This document shows positions 7,514 through 16,374 of a stretch of 34,826 bases of DNA, one piece after another (within the stretch, counting starts at the first letter, position 1; each line of letters starts with the position of its first letter). Source of the stretch: Gemmatimonadota bacterium. Its GTDB lineage: Bacteria > Gemmatimonadota > Gemmatimonadetes > Gemmatimonadales > GWC2-71-9. The DNA lies in assembly GCA_016209985.1 (NCBI GenBank), contig JACQVB010000188.1, forward strand, positions 1 through 34,826. The letters are read 5' to 3'. Made by a program: the position numbers and the translations under genes. The notes beneath the pieces are model-generated. The model made no database searches and was not told the origin of the DNA. It was given only the letters and a program-made list of their open reading frames with translations.

Positions 7514-8237
7514 GCCCGTCGAACGCCCGCCGCAAGCAGTCGGCCGGACCGAAGACGAGCGGCTGTTTCAGCCGGTCAAAGAGCGGGGGGAGTTCACTCA
7601 TTCCGATCCTTGGCGGGTGCTGCGGATTACCGGCGAATTCGTCGAGGGTTTTGACGAGCTTTCCGACATTGTCTCAGCCGTAGCGATATTCGGGTCGGCG
7701 CGTACCCCGCCGCACCATCCCTGGTACAAGATTGCGATCGAGACGGCGCGTCTCCTGGGCAAAGAACATTTTGCCATCATCACGGGCGGCGGGCCGGGCA
7801 TCATGGAAGCCGCAAACAAAGGGGCCCGGGAAGGGGGGACGGTCTCCATCGGGCTCAATATCGAGCTTCCTCATGAGCAGGCGCCCAACCCCTACCTCGA
7901 CCGGATGGTGAACTTTCGCTACTTCTTCGTGCGCAAAACCATGTTCGTGAAATACGCGCACGCATTCGTCGTGTTCCCGGGCGGTTATGGGAGCATGGAT
8001 GAGTTGTTCGAGGCCCTCACCCTGATTCAGACCGGCAAGATCAAGAATTTCCCGGTTGTTCTGATGGGTCGGACGTATTGGAAGGGGCTGATCGACTGGA
8101 TGTCGACCGTCGTAATGCCGGGCGGGAATATCGCGCCAGGCGATCTCAAGCTCGTTCACGTGACCGACGAGCCGGAGGATGCCGTGCGGATCATTGTCGA
8201 GGCGAGGCGACGGCTGGCGAAGTCCGCCAAGGGCTGA
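7482..8237 (+). CDS. LOG-family protein (TIGR00730; nucleotide phosphoribohydrolase-like)
   Basis: 251 aa with the Rossmann-like LOG fold. The two signature motifs are [14 protein letters not shown] (about residues 104-117) and PGGYGSMDE (about 165-173), the latter matching the catalytic PGGxGTxxE pattern with Ser for Thr. Relatives hydrolyse nucleoside monophosphates (PpnN) or cytokinin riboside monophosphates (LOG). Old annotations as lysine decarboxylase are wrong. The start at ATG 7482 lies inside the upstream PLP-enzyme gene, with GAGG three bases before it. The N-terminal 45 residues are a polar extension before the Rossmann core. Confidence 0.9.
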   Translation: MGQRSKSSRLEPVERPPQAVGRTEDERLFQPVKERGEFTHSDPWRVLRITGEFVEGFDELSDIVSAVAIFGSARTPPHHPWYKIAIETARLLGKEHFAIITGGGPGIMEAANKGAREGGTVSIGLNIELPHEQAPNPYLDRMVNFRYFFVRKTMFVKYAHAFVVFPGGYGSMDELFEALTLIQTGKIKNFPVVLMGRTYWKGLIDWMSTVVMPGGNIAPGDLKLVHVTDEPEDAVRIIVEARRRLAKSAKG

Positions 8238-8251
8238 ATCGAAAGGGTCGG

Positions 8252-9382
8252 ATGCCCAAAAAACCAGGTCCGTATCTGCGGGGACCGCGCATTCAACCGG
8301 TCGCGATCAAAGGGAGCGAGGAGGCGGCCGATCTCATCGACGGGGCGTTCCTCGCGTATAATGCGGGGCGCCTGCGGGAAGCCTGCCGCCTGTTCGTGGA
8401 CAAGATGCTCGCCGATGACGTGACCGTAGGCATGAGTCTCACCGGCGCGATGACTCCCGCGGGCCTCGGCATCTCTACGCTGATCCCCCTGATGGAAGCC
8501 GGTTTCATCGATTGGATCGTCTCCACCGGTGCCAACCTCTACCATGATGCTCACTTCGGTCTGGGATTGGCCATGCATCGCGGCACGCCGTTCGCCAACG
8601 ACGTCGACCTCCGCGAGCAGGGCGTCGTTCGCATTTATGACATCTTCTTCGATTACCGGATTCTGCTTCAGACCGACCGCTTCATCCGCGAGGTGTCGGC
8701 ACGAGACGAGTTCCAGCGGCCCATGTCCACGGCGGAATACCACTACCTGCTCGGTGGCTACGTCCGCGAGCGGGAGCGGGCGCTCAAGATCGAGCGGCAA
8801 TCGGTACTCTCGGCCGCGCACGAATACGGGGTCCCCCTGTATACCTCGTCGCCCGGCGATTCATCGATCGGCATGAATGTCGCCGAACAGGCGCTGCAGG
8901 GCAGCAAGTTGCGTTTCGACGTCTCCGCCGACGTGAATGAAACGGCGGCGATTGTCCTGGGCGGCAAGCGTGCAGGCAAGAGCGCCGTACTGATCGTGGG
9001 GGGTGGCAGTCCCAAGAACTTCGTTCTCCAGACGGAGCCGCAAATCCAGGAAGTGCTGGGAATAGATGAAAAGGGACACGACTACTTCCTTCAGATCACC
9101 GACGCCCGTGCGGATACCGGCGGTCTTTCTGGGGCTACGCCGGGCGAGGCGGTGAGCTGGGGCAAGGTAGACCCCGACAAGCTTCCCGACGCGGTCGTTT
9201 GCTACACCGACTCCACGATCGCGTTGCCCCTTCTCGCTTCCTACGCGCTTACCCGCCGGAAGCCACGCGAACGCAAACGACTCTATCAGCGCAGGGCCGA
9301 ATTGATGCGTGGGCTGGACCAATCCTACCGGTCCGCTCTCGCCCTCCGGGATCAGCGCGCCACGGAGTCGGCCGAATCGTAG
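8252..9382 (+). CDS. Deoxyhypusine synthase-like protein (NAD- and spermidine-using family)
   Basis: 376 aa from ATG 8252, 14 bases after the LOG stop; the longer ORF to 8078 overlaps LOG and is rejected. Family motifs include [46 protein letters not shown] and [14 protein letters not shown]. The last contains K305, which aligns with the lysine (K329 in human DHS) that carries the aminobutyl intermediate, so the chemistry seems retained. Bacteria lack eIF5A, the DHS substrate. Bacterial homologues have been proposed to move the aminobutyl group to a small amine, for example to make homospermidine; that role is inference here. It is the last gene of the PLP-enzyme/LOG operon. Confidence 0.9.
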   Translation: MPKKPGPYLRGPRIQPVAIKGSEEAADLIDGAFLAYNAGRLREACRLFVDKMLADDVTVGMSLTGAMTPAGLGISTLIPLMEAGFIDWIVSTGANLYHDAHFGLGLAMHRGTPFANDVDLREQGVVRIYDIFFDYRILLQTDRFIREVSARDEFQRPMSTAEYHYLLGGYVRERERALKIERQSVLSAAHEYGVPLYTSSPGDSSIGMNVAEQALQGSKLRFDVSADVNETAAIVLGGKRAGKSAVLIVGGGSPKNFVLQTEPQIQEVLGIDEKGHDYFLQITDARADTGGLSGATPGEAVSWGKVDPDKLPDAVVCYTDSTIALPLLASYALTRRKPRERKRLYQRRAELMRGLDQSYRSALALRDQRATESAES

Positions 9383-9405
9383 GCGCAGGGCGCGGTGCGC
9401 GGCCC

Positions 9406-11091
9406 TCAGATCACGGTCGGTGTCTTTCCGAGCTTCTCCCGCAGCTCCGTGCGGAACGAGGCCCCGCGTCGCACTTCGTCGAGATAGGCGGCCAGCTCGC
9501 TGGCCTTCCGAATTCCGTCCCACCCCAGTTCCGCCGCGGCGAGATCAACCACGGTTGCCGCTTCTGCGGCAGCGTGCCCGGTGACCTCGTAAAAGAGATG
9601 GGTTCGCCGCACCAGGAGGTCTGCCAGGGTGATCGCCATTTCGCGGCGAATCGCGTGTACCAGTTCGGCACGGATTGCCGGGTATCCCGGAACAATCGGA
9701 GCTGCAAGGTGCGCGTCGGATCGCGCGAGGCGCAGAATTGCCGGGGCCTCGGAACCGTAGGAGCGGGCGAGGCGCTCGGCGAGCTCATGCGAGATGCCGT
9801 CTCGCTCGGCGTCCTGAACGACTACTTCCAGGTCCGCTACTTCCCCACCCGGCAGCGGTTCACGATGGGTTCGGCAAGGAACGCGTCGCGGGCGCCCATC
9901 CGCTCGATTCAATCGATCGAGCACGATGTTCACCGTCTCCTCGGCCATGGAGCGATAGGTGGTGAGCTTCCCGCCGAGAACGGAGATGAGACCGGTCCGG
10001 CTGATTTCGATGCGATGCTCACGGGATACGGCGCTGGGCAGCCGCGGATCCGCGGGACGGAGCAGCGGCCGGAGACCGGCCCAGGCAGAAAGGACGTCTT
10101 CGGGCTGCAATCGTGCGTGCGGAAAATAGGCGTTCGCCGAACGCAACAGGTACACCACATCGTTTGCATCGGCCGCCACGTTTTCCGGGTCGCGATCCCA
10201 GTCGGTATCGGTAGTCCCGATGTACGAGAGATCACCCCAGGGGACGACGAACATGACGCGGCCGTCGATCGGGGAGGTGAGCGTCAGGGCTTCCTGGTTT
10301 CCCAGGCGCTCACGCGGGACGACGATGTGGGTTCCCTTGGTCCGTCGTAGGACCGGAGGCTCCCCTGCGAGTGCCCGAATCGCGTCGGACCAGGGCCCCG
10401 TCGCGTTGACCACCACGCGGGCGCGAATGTTGAAGGATCCGCCACCGATCACATCGGTCACCCGGCCGCCCCGGACTTGTCCGTCGGCGAGCTCGAAGTG
10501 ATCCAGCCCGGTGTAGTTGGCGACGAGCGCTCCGTACGCCCGCGCGGACCGGGCATTGGCGAGAGCGAGGCGGGCGTCGTCGCATTGAGCATCGAAGTAG
10601 CGAGCGCCGCCGGTCAGCCCCCGCTCGCGCAGGCCCGGCTCGGAGCGCAAGAGCGCGCGCTTGCCCAGCATGCGGTGCGGTTTCACATTCCGGAACAGCG
10701 CCAGGGCGTCATACAGCCACAGGCCCGCGGCCAGTTTCCAGCGGGAGATCCGGCCGCCGTGGTAGACCGGAAAGAGGAAGGAGCGTGGCCAGACGAGGTG
10801 CGGCGCGATCCGCAGCAGGACCCGCCGCTCTCGCGAGGCCTCGAACACGAGCCTCCAGTCATAGAGCTCGAGATAGCGCAGGCCGCCGTGGATCAGGCGT
10901 GACGAGCGGCTGCTCGTGCCCGAGCCGAAATCACCTTTGTCGATGAGCGCCGTGCGGATGCCGCGCATCGCCGCGTCCCGGGCGATGCCCGCCCCCGTGC
11001 TGCCCGCGCCGATCACCAAGAGGTCCACCGGTTCTCGCGCCATGGCGGCGAGATCGTGGCCCCGGCTAGCTTGGGAGAAGGGAGCGTCCAT
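9406..11091 (-). CDS. glpD: Glycerol-3-phosphate dehydrogenase, FAD-dependent (GlpD/GlpA-like)
   Basis: 561 aa. The N-terminal FAD-binding motif LLVIGAGSTGAGIARDAA begins near residue 24, followed by GDFGSGTSSRSSRLIHGGLR, both typical of GlpD. GTTDTDWDRDPENVAA and LSAWAGLRPLL mark the C-terminal part of the DAO domain, and a helical C-terminal domain follows. The start at 11091 is preferred to Met 17 because FSQASRGHDLAAMA matches the short N-terminal helix GlpD proteins carry before the FAD motif. The enzyme oxidises glycerol 3-phosphate to dihydroxyacetone phosphate at the inner membrane and feeds quinones. Its start faces the methyltransferase start only three bases away. No glpK or glpF is nearby. 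Confidence 0.94.
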   Translation of the reverse strand: MDAPFSQASRGHDLAAMAREPVDLLVIGAGSTGAGIARDAAMRGIRTALIDKGDFGSGTSSRSSRLIHGGLRYLELYDWRLVFEASRERRVLLRIAPHLVWPRSFLFPVYHGGRISRWKLAAGLWLYDALALFRNVKPHRMLGKRALLRSEPGLRERGLTGGARYFDAQCDDARLALANARSARAYGALVANYTGLDHFELADGQVRGGRVTDVIGGGSFNIRARVVVNATGPWSDAIRALAGEPPVLRRTKGTHIVVPRERLGNQEALTLTSPIDGRVMFVVPWGDLSYIGTTDTDWDRDPENVAADANDVVYLLRSANAYFPHARLQPEDVLSAWAGLRPLLRPADPRLPSAVSREHRIEISRTGLISVLGGKLTTYRSMAEETVNIVLDRLNRADGRPRRVPCRTHREPLPGGEVADLEVVVQDAERDGISHELAERLARSYGSEAPAILRLARSDAHLAAPIVPGYPAIRAELVHAIRREMAITLADLLVRRTHLFYEVTGHAAAEAATVVDLAAAELGWDGIRKASELAAYLDEVRRGASFRTELREKLGKTPTVI

Positions 11092-11094
11092 CGG

Positions 11095-11640
11095 GTGTTG
11101 TTCTCAGCGCCGACCGTCGAGCGGCCAAGCAGCTGGTTCACCTGGCATGCGGCCCTGATTGGGCCGGGGACGCGTGTCCTCGATCTCGCCTGTGGGGCCG
11201 GCCGTCATGCGATCGCGGCCGCCGAGCTCGGTGCGCGGGTTACTGCCGTGGATAGCGACGCCGGGCGCCTGCGCCATGCCCGTCGCGCGGCACAGCATCG
11301 CCGCCTGTCCGTCGAATGGATTGAGGCTGATCTCGCTCATCATCCGGTTCCCGAGCGCGGGTTCGATCTCGTGATGATCTTCAATTATCTGGATCGTCGC
11401 CGCATGCCGGATTTTACGAGTGCCGTCGCGCGGGGTGGGTACCTCATGGTCGAGACCTTTCTCGAAAGCCAGCGGCAGCTCGGATGGGGGCCGACCTCGG
11501 GAGATCATCTCCTGCGATCGGGTGAGTTACCGGCGCTCTTCGCGCCGCTGGAAATGATCGCGGCCCGCGAAGCGCTGGATTTCTTCGATGGGCGGCCCAT
11601 GGCAATCGCCAGCGCTCTGGCCCAGCGGATCGGAGAATGA
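11095..11640 (+). CDS. Class I SAM-dependent methyltransferase
   Basis: About 181 aa from GTG 11095, which has GGGAG ten bases upstream. The ORF track begins at GTG 11056, but that would overlap glpD by 36 bases. The SAM motif I VLDLACGAGRHAIAAAELG is clear at about residues 28-46, and the post-I acidic residue is in VTAVDSD. WIEADLAHHPVPERGFDLVMIFNYL covers motifs II to IV. The N-terminal PSSWFTWHAALIGPG resembles small TehB/UbiE-like methyltransferases. The substrate is unknown. The thiolase gene follows 43 bases downstream in the same direction. Confidence 0.85.
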   Translation: MLFSAPTVERPSSWFTWHAALIGPGTRVLDLACGAGRHAIAAAELGARVTAVDSDAGRLRHARRAAQHRRLSVEWIEADLAHHPVPERGFDLVMIFNYLDRRRMPDFTSAVARGGYLMVETFLESQRQLGWGPTSGDHLLRSGELPALFAPLEMIAAREALDFFDGRPMAIASALAQRIGE

Positions 11641-11683
11641 TGCGGGGCCGGCGGGGAAGGCCACAAGTGGCCAAGGGAGGCAC

Positions 11684-12943
11684 ATGATTCAGGTGGGAGA
11701 ACGGCGGGTTGCCGTCATCGCCGGCTGCCGGACCCCGTTTTGCAGGGCCGGGACCCTATTCCGAGATGCCCGCGCGGTCGACCTGGCCCGGTTGGCTGCG
11801 CGAGAGCTTCTCCATCGTACCAATCTCGATGGTCACGCCGTCGACGAAGTCATCATGGGGCAGGTGGTGCCCTCGGCACTGGTTCCCAACATCGCTCGCG
11901 AAGTCAGCCTGCTCCCGCAGTTCCCGAGAGAAATCCCCGCCCATTCGTTGAATCGCGCGTGCGCTTCGGCGACGCAGGCCATCGCGGCGGGCCACGACCA
12001 GATCGCGCTGGGGCACGCCGAAGTGATCTTTGCCGGGGGCGCCGAGGTGCTCTCGGATATTCCGATTCTCGCCTCCCGTCGGCTGGCGCGCATCCTGGTC
12101 GAAGCCAGCAAGGCGAAGGGCGTAGGCCAGAAGCTGGCGGCGCTCGCGCGGGTCCGCCCCCGCGACTTGTTGCCGGTCTCTCCCGCGATCGCGGAGCCCT
12201 CGACCGGCGAATCGATGGGCCAGTCCGCCGAGAAGATGGCCAAGGAAAATCACATTAGTCGCGACGCCCAGGATCGCTGGGCCTTCCGGAGTCACAAACT
12301 TGCCGCCCAGGGCACGGCCGATGGCAGACTGACCGCGGAGATCGCGCCCTACTTCCCCGAACGTCCGGGCGACGATCCGGTGAGCCAGGACAACGGAATC
12401 CGCGCCGATACGTCGCTTGAACAGATGGCAAAGCTGGGTCCGGTGTTCGACCGCAAGTACGGTACCGTGACCGCGGCGAACGCGTCGCCACTCACCGATG
12501 GAGCCGGCGTCGTACTTCTCATGAGCGAATCTGCGGCCCGGACGCTCGGCTATCCGCCGTTGACCTTCATTCGCTCGTACGCGGTGGCCGCCGTCGATCC
12601 CGGCTGGCAACTGCTCCAGGGGCCGGTTCGCGCGGTCCCACTGGCGCTCGAGCGGGCCGGCATTGCGTGGCGGGATCTCGGGTTGATCGAGATGCACGAG
12701 GCCTTCGCGTCCCAGGTGCTCTCGAATCTGCAGGGATTTGCCGAAAAGGGATGGGAGATCAATGAGGACATCATCAACGTGATGGGCGGCTCGATCGCCA
12801 TCGGGCATCCTTTTGGCGCCACCGGCGCGCGGTTGGTGACCACGCTCTCCAATGAAATGGTCAGGCGTGACGTGCAGTTCGGGCTGGTGTCGGTATGTGC
12901 CCAGGGCGGAATGGCGTTCGCCATGGTGCTCGAGCGGCGTTGA
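11684..12943 (+). CDS. fadI: Acetyl-CoA C-acyltransferase (thiolase, FadI-like)
   Basis: 419 aa from ATG 11684, preceded by a strong AGGGAGG site; the ORF-track start at 11588 is too early. Catalytic residues are present: nucleophile Cys93 in NRACASATQAIAAG, His in GHPFGATGARL and the second Cys in VCAQGGMAFAM. It cleaves 3-ketoacyl-CoA to acetyl-CoA and a shortened acyl-CoA. The next gene, five bases downstream including the stop gap, is the matching FadJ-like partner, so the pair should form the beta-oxidation complex. The length exceeds the roughly 390 aa of FadA and fits FadI. Cytosolic. Confidence 0.92.
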   Translation: MIQVGERRVAVIAGCRTPFCRAGTLFRDARAVDLARLAARELLHRTNLDGHAVDEVIMGQVVPSALVPNIAREVSLLPQFPREIPAHSLNRACASATQAIAAGHDQIALGHAEVIFAGGAEVLSDIPILASRRLARILVEASKAKGVGQKLAALARVRPRDLLPVSPAIAEPSTGESMGQSAEKMAKENHISRDAQDRWAFRSHKLAAQGTADGRLTAEIAPYFPERPGDDPVSQDNGIRADTSLEQMAKLGPVFDRKYGTVTAANASPLTDGAGVVLLMSESAARTLGYPPLTFIRSYAVAAVDPGWQLLQGPVRAVPLALERAGIAWRDLGLIEMHEAFASQVLSNLQGFAEKGWEINEDIINVMGGSIAIGHPFGATGARLVTTLSNEMVRRDVQFGLVSVCAQGGMAFAMVLERR

Positions 12944-12947
12944 ATCC

Positions 12948-15077
12948 ATGAGCGCCTTCGAAACAACGGTCATCGGCGGGATCGCCCGCGTGGCGTTCAA
13001 TCTTCCAGGCGAGCCGGTGAACAAGATCACCGCCGCGGTACGGAGCGAGCTCGAGCAAGTGATCAGCATGCTGCGCTCCAGTGGCGATGTTCGGGCGGCC
13101 GTCCTGATATCCGGAAAACCGGACACGTTCATCGCCGGCGCCGACATCGAAGAGTTCGTCGCTCTGCAAACGCGCGCGCAGGCCGAGGCGCTGGTTCGCG
13201 CGGGTCAGGCGCTGATCAATCGCCTCGAGGGGACGGGCAAACCGGTCGTGGCGGCCATCCATGGCGCTTGCCTTGGAGGAGGTTTCGAGGCGGCGCTGGC
13301 CTGCACGTATCGAGTCGCCACCGACCATTCCAAGACGGTCATCGGATTGCCGGAAGTACAGCTGGGGATCATTCCTGCCGCTGGCGGCTGCCAGCGACTG
13401 CCGCGACTCATCGGTGCGCGTGCGGCCCTGGACATCATCCTGGCCGGGAAAACGGTGCCTGCCTCCCGGGCGTTCCGCCTGGGGATGGTGGACGAGCTGG
13501 TCCATCCCGCGATTCTCGAATCGGTCGCAATGGGCGCGGCGCGGCGACTGGCCGACGGATGGAAACCCAAGCGGCGGGGTCGGGGGATCGCGGGCGCATT
13601 GCTGGACGGGAACAGTGTGGGACGCGCAGTCGTTTTCTCCGCCGCTCGGAAACAGTTGCGCGCCCGCACCCACGGCCATTATCCCGCTCCACCCGCAGCG
13701 TTGGATGCCGTCGAGGTCGGGCTCCGTTACGGAATACGTGAAGGGCTCGATCGGGAGGCGCGATCGTTCGGCGAGCTCGCCGTAGGCGAGGTCTCGCGGA
13801 ATCTGGTTCAGATTTTTTTTGCTACTACCGCGCTCAAGAAGGATCCGGGCATCGAAGGACCGGCGCCTGAGCCCGCTTCGGTATCACGGGTCGTCGTCGT
13901 AGGGGCCGGCTTCATGGGCGCTGCGATAGGCGCGGTGGCGGTGACCCAGGCTCGTGCCGACGTGAGACTCAAGGATACCGACCTCAACCGTGTGGCCCGC
14001 GGGCTCGACGCCGCCCGGCGCGTGGTGCGCGATCGCCTGACCCGGAGACGAATCACCCGTTTTGAGCACGAGCGTCTGCAGGCCTTGCTATCCGGTGGGG
14101 TCGATTGGTCCGGATTCGGCGGCGCCAACCTCGTCATCGAAGCCGTCTTCGAGGATCTGGCAGTGAAGCAGCAGGTGTTCCGGGAAATTGAGTCTCACAC
14201 CAGTCCGAAATGCATTCTCGCATCGAACACCAGCACCATCCCGATCGGGCGGATCGCGGAGGCGCTCGCGCGGCCGGAGCGGGTGCTCGGCATGCATTTT
14301 TTCTCGCCCGTCGATCGTATGCCGCTGCTGGAAGTAATCGTTACCGGACGCACCGACCCGGCTGTCGTCGTGACCGCGGTCGCCTTTGGCCGGCGGATGG
14401 GCAAGACTGTCGTCGTGGTGAGCGATCGTCCGGGGTTCTGGGTCAATCGGATTCTCGGGCCTTACCTCAACGAAGCCGGTCGCCTGGTGGCCGAGGGCGT
14501 GGCGGTGGAAACGGTGGATCGGGTGGCGGTCAACTTCGGTTTTCCCGTAGGGCCGATCGCACTGATGGATGAGATCGGTCTGGATGTGATCCAGCACGCC
14601 GCCGGCGTAATGCATGACGCATTCGGTGAGCGACTCGCCCCGCTTGCCGGCATCCAGCGCCTGGTACAGGAAAAGCGGCTCGGCCGGAAGTCCGGTCGCG
14701 GCTTCTATGTCTACCAGGGCGGCAAGAAACGCGGACCGGATCCCATCGCGGTGGCACTTCTCGGTGCAACCGGGGATGCCAAGCTTTCGGAGACCGAGGT
14801 CGAACGCCGGCTGGTTCTACCGCTCCTGAACGAAGCCGCCATGGCCCTTGATGAGGGGGTCGTCCGTTCGCCGCGCGATGGAGACGTGGCCGCGGTGTTC
14901 GGGTTCGGGTTTCCGCCTTTCCGCGGCGGCCCCCTCCGCTACGCCGACCGCTTGACCGCGCGACGACTGGTGCAAGATCTGCAAGCGCTCCAGAGCGAGC
15001 AGGGCGAGCGGTTCGCTCCGGCGGAACGGCTCCGGCGCATGGCGGCGTCAGGCGAGGCGTTCTACTCACGGCCATGA
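12948..15077 (+). CDS. fadJ: Multifunctional fatty-acid oxidation enzyme (enoyl-CoA hydratase / 3-hydroxyacyl-CoA dehydrogenase), FadJ-like
   Basis: 709 aa from ATG 12948; the ORF-track start at 12852 is inside the thiolase gene. The N-terminal crotonase domain (about residues 1-190) has the oxyanion-hole segment FIAGADIEEF and the catalytic glutamates in GGGFEAALAC and LPEVQLGIIPAAGG. The dehydrogenase part begins with the NAD motif VVVVGAGFMGAAIG (about residue 310). Its catalytic His and Glu are in GMHFFSPVDRMPLLEVI. Tandem C-terminal 3HCDH domains follow. The protein hydrates trans-2-enoyl-CoA and oxidises the 3-hydroxyacyl-CoA, passing product to the upstream thiolase. It overlaps the next gene by four bases. 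Confidence 0.94.
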   Translation: MSAFETTVIGGIARVAFNLPGEPVNKITAAVRSELEQVISMLRSSGDVRAAVLISGKPDTFIAGADIEEFVALQTRAQAEALVRAGQALINRLEGTGKPVVAAIHGACLGGGFEAALACTYRVATDHSKTVIGLPEVQLGIIPAAGGCQRLPRLIGARAALDIILAGKTVPASRAFRLGMVDELVHPAILESVAMGAARRLADGWKPKRRGRGIAGALLDGNSVGRAVVFSAARKQLRARTHGHYPAPPAALDAVEVGLRYGIREGLDREARSFGELAVGEVSRNLVQIFFATTALKKDPGIEGPAPEPASVSRVVVVGAGFMGAAIGAVAVTQARADVRLKDTDLNRVARGLDAARRVVRDRLTRRRITRFEHERLQALLSGGVDWSGFGGANLVIEAVFEDLAVKQQVFREIESHTSPKCILASNTSTIPIGRIAEALARPERVLGMHFFSPVDRMPLLEVIVTGRTDPAVVVTAVAFGRRMGKTVVVVSDRPGFWVNRILGPYLNEAGRLVAEGVAVETVDRVAVNFGFPVGPIALMDEIGLDVIQHAAGVMHDAFGERLAPLAGIQRLVQEKRLGRKSGRGFYVYQGGKKRGPDPIAVALLGATGDAKLSETEVERRLVLPLLNEAAMALDEGVVRSPRDGDVAAVFGFGFPPFRGGPLRYADRLTARRLVQDLQALQSEQGERFAPAERLRRMAASGEAFYSRP

Positions 15078-15397
15078 ACGATGACTCGACTCTCGGTGGC
15101 TACTTCGAAACGCACCAACGGCCACCGGCGTTCGAAGGCACCGACGGACGAGCCTACTCGGTCGCGGTGTACGTCGAGGAAACCGACAGCCCCGGGGGGG
15201 GCTTTGGCGCGGCGCTGCTGTTTGTCCGGTGGACCACTGCCGGAACCGAGCCCGAAGGGCATCTGGAGACCGAGTATCTGGCTTTCGGCAACACCCCGGT
15301 AGAAGCGGAGCAACGGATTCGGGCTCTTACCCTTCATCAAGTGAAAGAACAACTGGACCGCGTCGTTGCGGGCGCCGAAAACCGGCGAGCATGGTGA
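15074..15397 (+). CDS. Small protein of unknown function between fadJ and rsgA
   Basis: 107 aa, unrecognised. The start ATG overlaps the fadJ stop (ATGA) and its end overlaps the rsgA start by seven bases, so it is embedded in the operon and almost certainly translated. The sequence is acidic, with a beta-rich core (YSVAVYVEETDS, FGAALLFVRWTT, ETEYLAFGNT) and a C-terminal helix (VEAEQRIRALTLHQVKEQLDRVV). It has no signal peptide or membrane segment. A small cytosolic domain is likely; no catalytic motif is apparent. A GGGGGGG run near 15195 is a possible sequencing or slippage spot but does not break the frame. Confidence 0.75.
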   Translation: MNDDSTLGGYFETHQRPPAFEGTDGRAYSVAVYVEETDSPGGGFGAALLFVRWTTAGTEPEGHLETEYLAFGNTPVEAEQRIRALTLHQVKEQLDRVVAGAENRRAW

Positions 15398-16305
15398 GAA
15401 CTCGCGAAGGAACCGTCCTGTCCCGCGCGGGGGGGCGATACCGGGTCTACGACCACGGCGAGACGTTGCTGGCGTCGCTACGCGGTCGCATGAAACAGGA
15501 GTCGGGTGAGCGGATATTGGTTGGCGACCGCGTCGTGATCCAGGAGCACGATCAGGGGGCGACCATCGAGGCGATACTGCCACGCCGATCTTTGCTTCGG
15601 CGTCGACGTCCCGGGCGAATAGGAACCGCGCCCCGTCCGGTTGCGGCGAATGTCGATCAGGTAATCGTCGTCGGGTCGGTGGGCCGGCCAGATTGGGATC
15701 CTCATTTGATGGACCGGTTTATCGCGGTAGCCGAGGCCAGCGGCCTCCCGGCGGTAGTGGTGCTCAACAAGGCGGATCTGGCCCCGGATGCTTCATCATC
15801 GTTGGATGCGTACCGGGCGGCTGGCTACCCGACGCTGGTGACGAGCGTGGTCCAGCAGCTCGGCTTGGATGCGTTGCGTTTCCTGCTTTCGGGGCGGGTC
15901 TCGCTCTTTGCCGGCTCCAGCGGCGTCGGCAAGTCGAGCCTCCTTAACCTGCTGGAGCCGACCTTGAAGTTGCGAACCGGCCAGGTGAGCGAGCGCGCCG
16001 GGACCGGACGCCAGACCACCGTCTCCGCCGAAATGCATCCGATTGCCGACGGCGGATTTGTCGTCGACACGCCCGGACTTCGAGACATCGGTTTGTGGGG
16101 GGTCTCGCCCGCGGACGTCGCAGGGGCGTTTCCCGAGATTCGTAGGCTGGGCGCGCAGTGCCAGTTCGCCGATTGTCGACACCTGTCCGAGCCGGGATGT
16201 GCCGTGATCGAATCCGTCGAGCGTGGGGAATTGCACGAAGGCCGGCTGGATTCGTATCGGCGCTTACTGGAAGAGACTACGTCCGCCGCCCGGTCCAGGG
16301 GGTAG
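15391..16305 (+). CDS. rsgA: Small ribosomal subunit biogenesis GTPase RsgA
   Basis: 304 aa from ATG 15391. This is a circularly permuted GTPase, so the G4 motif VVLNKADLA precedes the P-loop AGSSGVGKSSLLN and the G3 DTPGLRD. An N-terminal OB-fold (about residues 1-75) and a C-terminal zinc motif (CQFADCRHLSEPGCAV) complete the family architecture. RsgA checks late 30S subunit assembly and releases RbfA. It follows the fadJ/unknown gene pair with a seven-base overlap, the last gene of that operon. Confidence 0.96.
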   Translation: MVRTREGTVLSRAGGRYRVYDHGETLLASLRGRMKQESGERILVGDRVVIQEHDQGATIEAILPRRSLLRRRRPGRIGTAPRPVAANVDQVIVVGSVGRPDWDPHLMDRFIAVAEASGLPAVVVLNKADLAPDASSSLDAYRAAGYPTLVTSVVQQLGLDALRFLLSGRVSLFAGSSGVGKSSLLNLLEPTLKLRTGQVSERAGTGRQTTVSAEMHPIADGGFVVDTPGLRDIGLWGVSPADVAGAFPEIRRLGAQCQFADCRHLSEPGCAVIESVERGELHEGRLDSYRRLLEETTSAARSRG

Positions 16306-16374
16306 TCATCCCGCCAGCTTGCCGCATCTCACGGGATCAGGCAATTTGAGGGTCATGCCACAGCGGAGGAGCAC

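Noticed and set aside
9199-10350. 383-aa plus-strand ORF antisense to glpD
   Set aside because: Overlaps the end of the DHS-like gene and glpD; Arg/Gly-rich shadow frame.
11756-13147. 463-aa minus-strand ORF antisense to the thiolase and fadJ
   Set aside because: Shadow of two well-supported genes; no recognisable domain.
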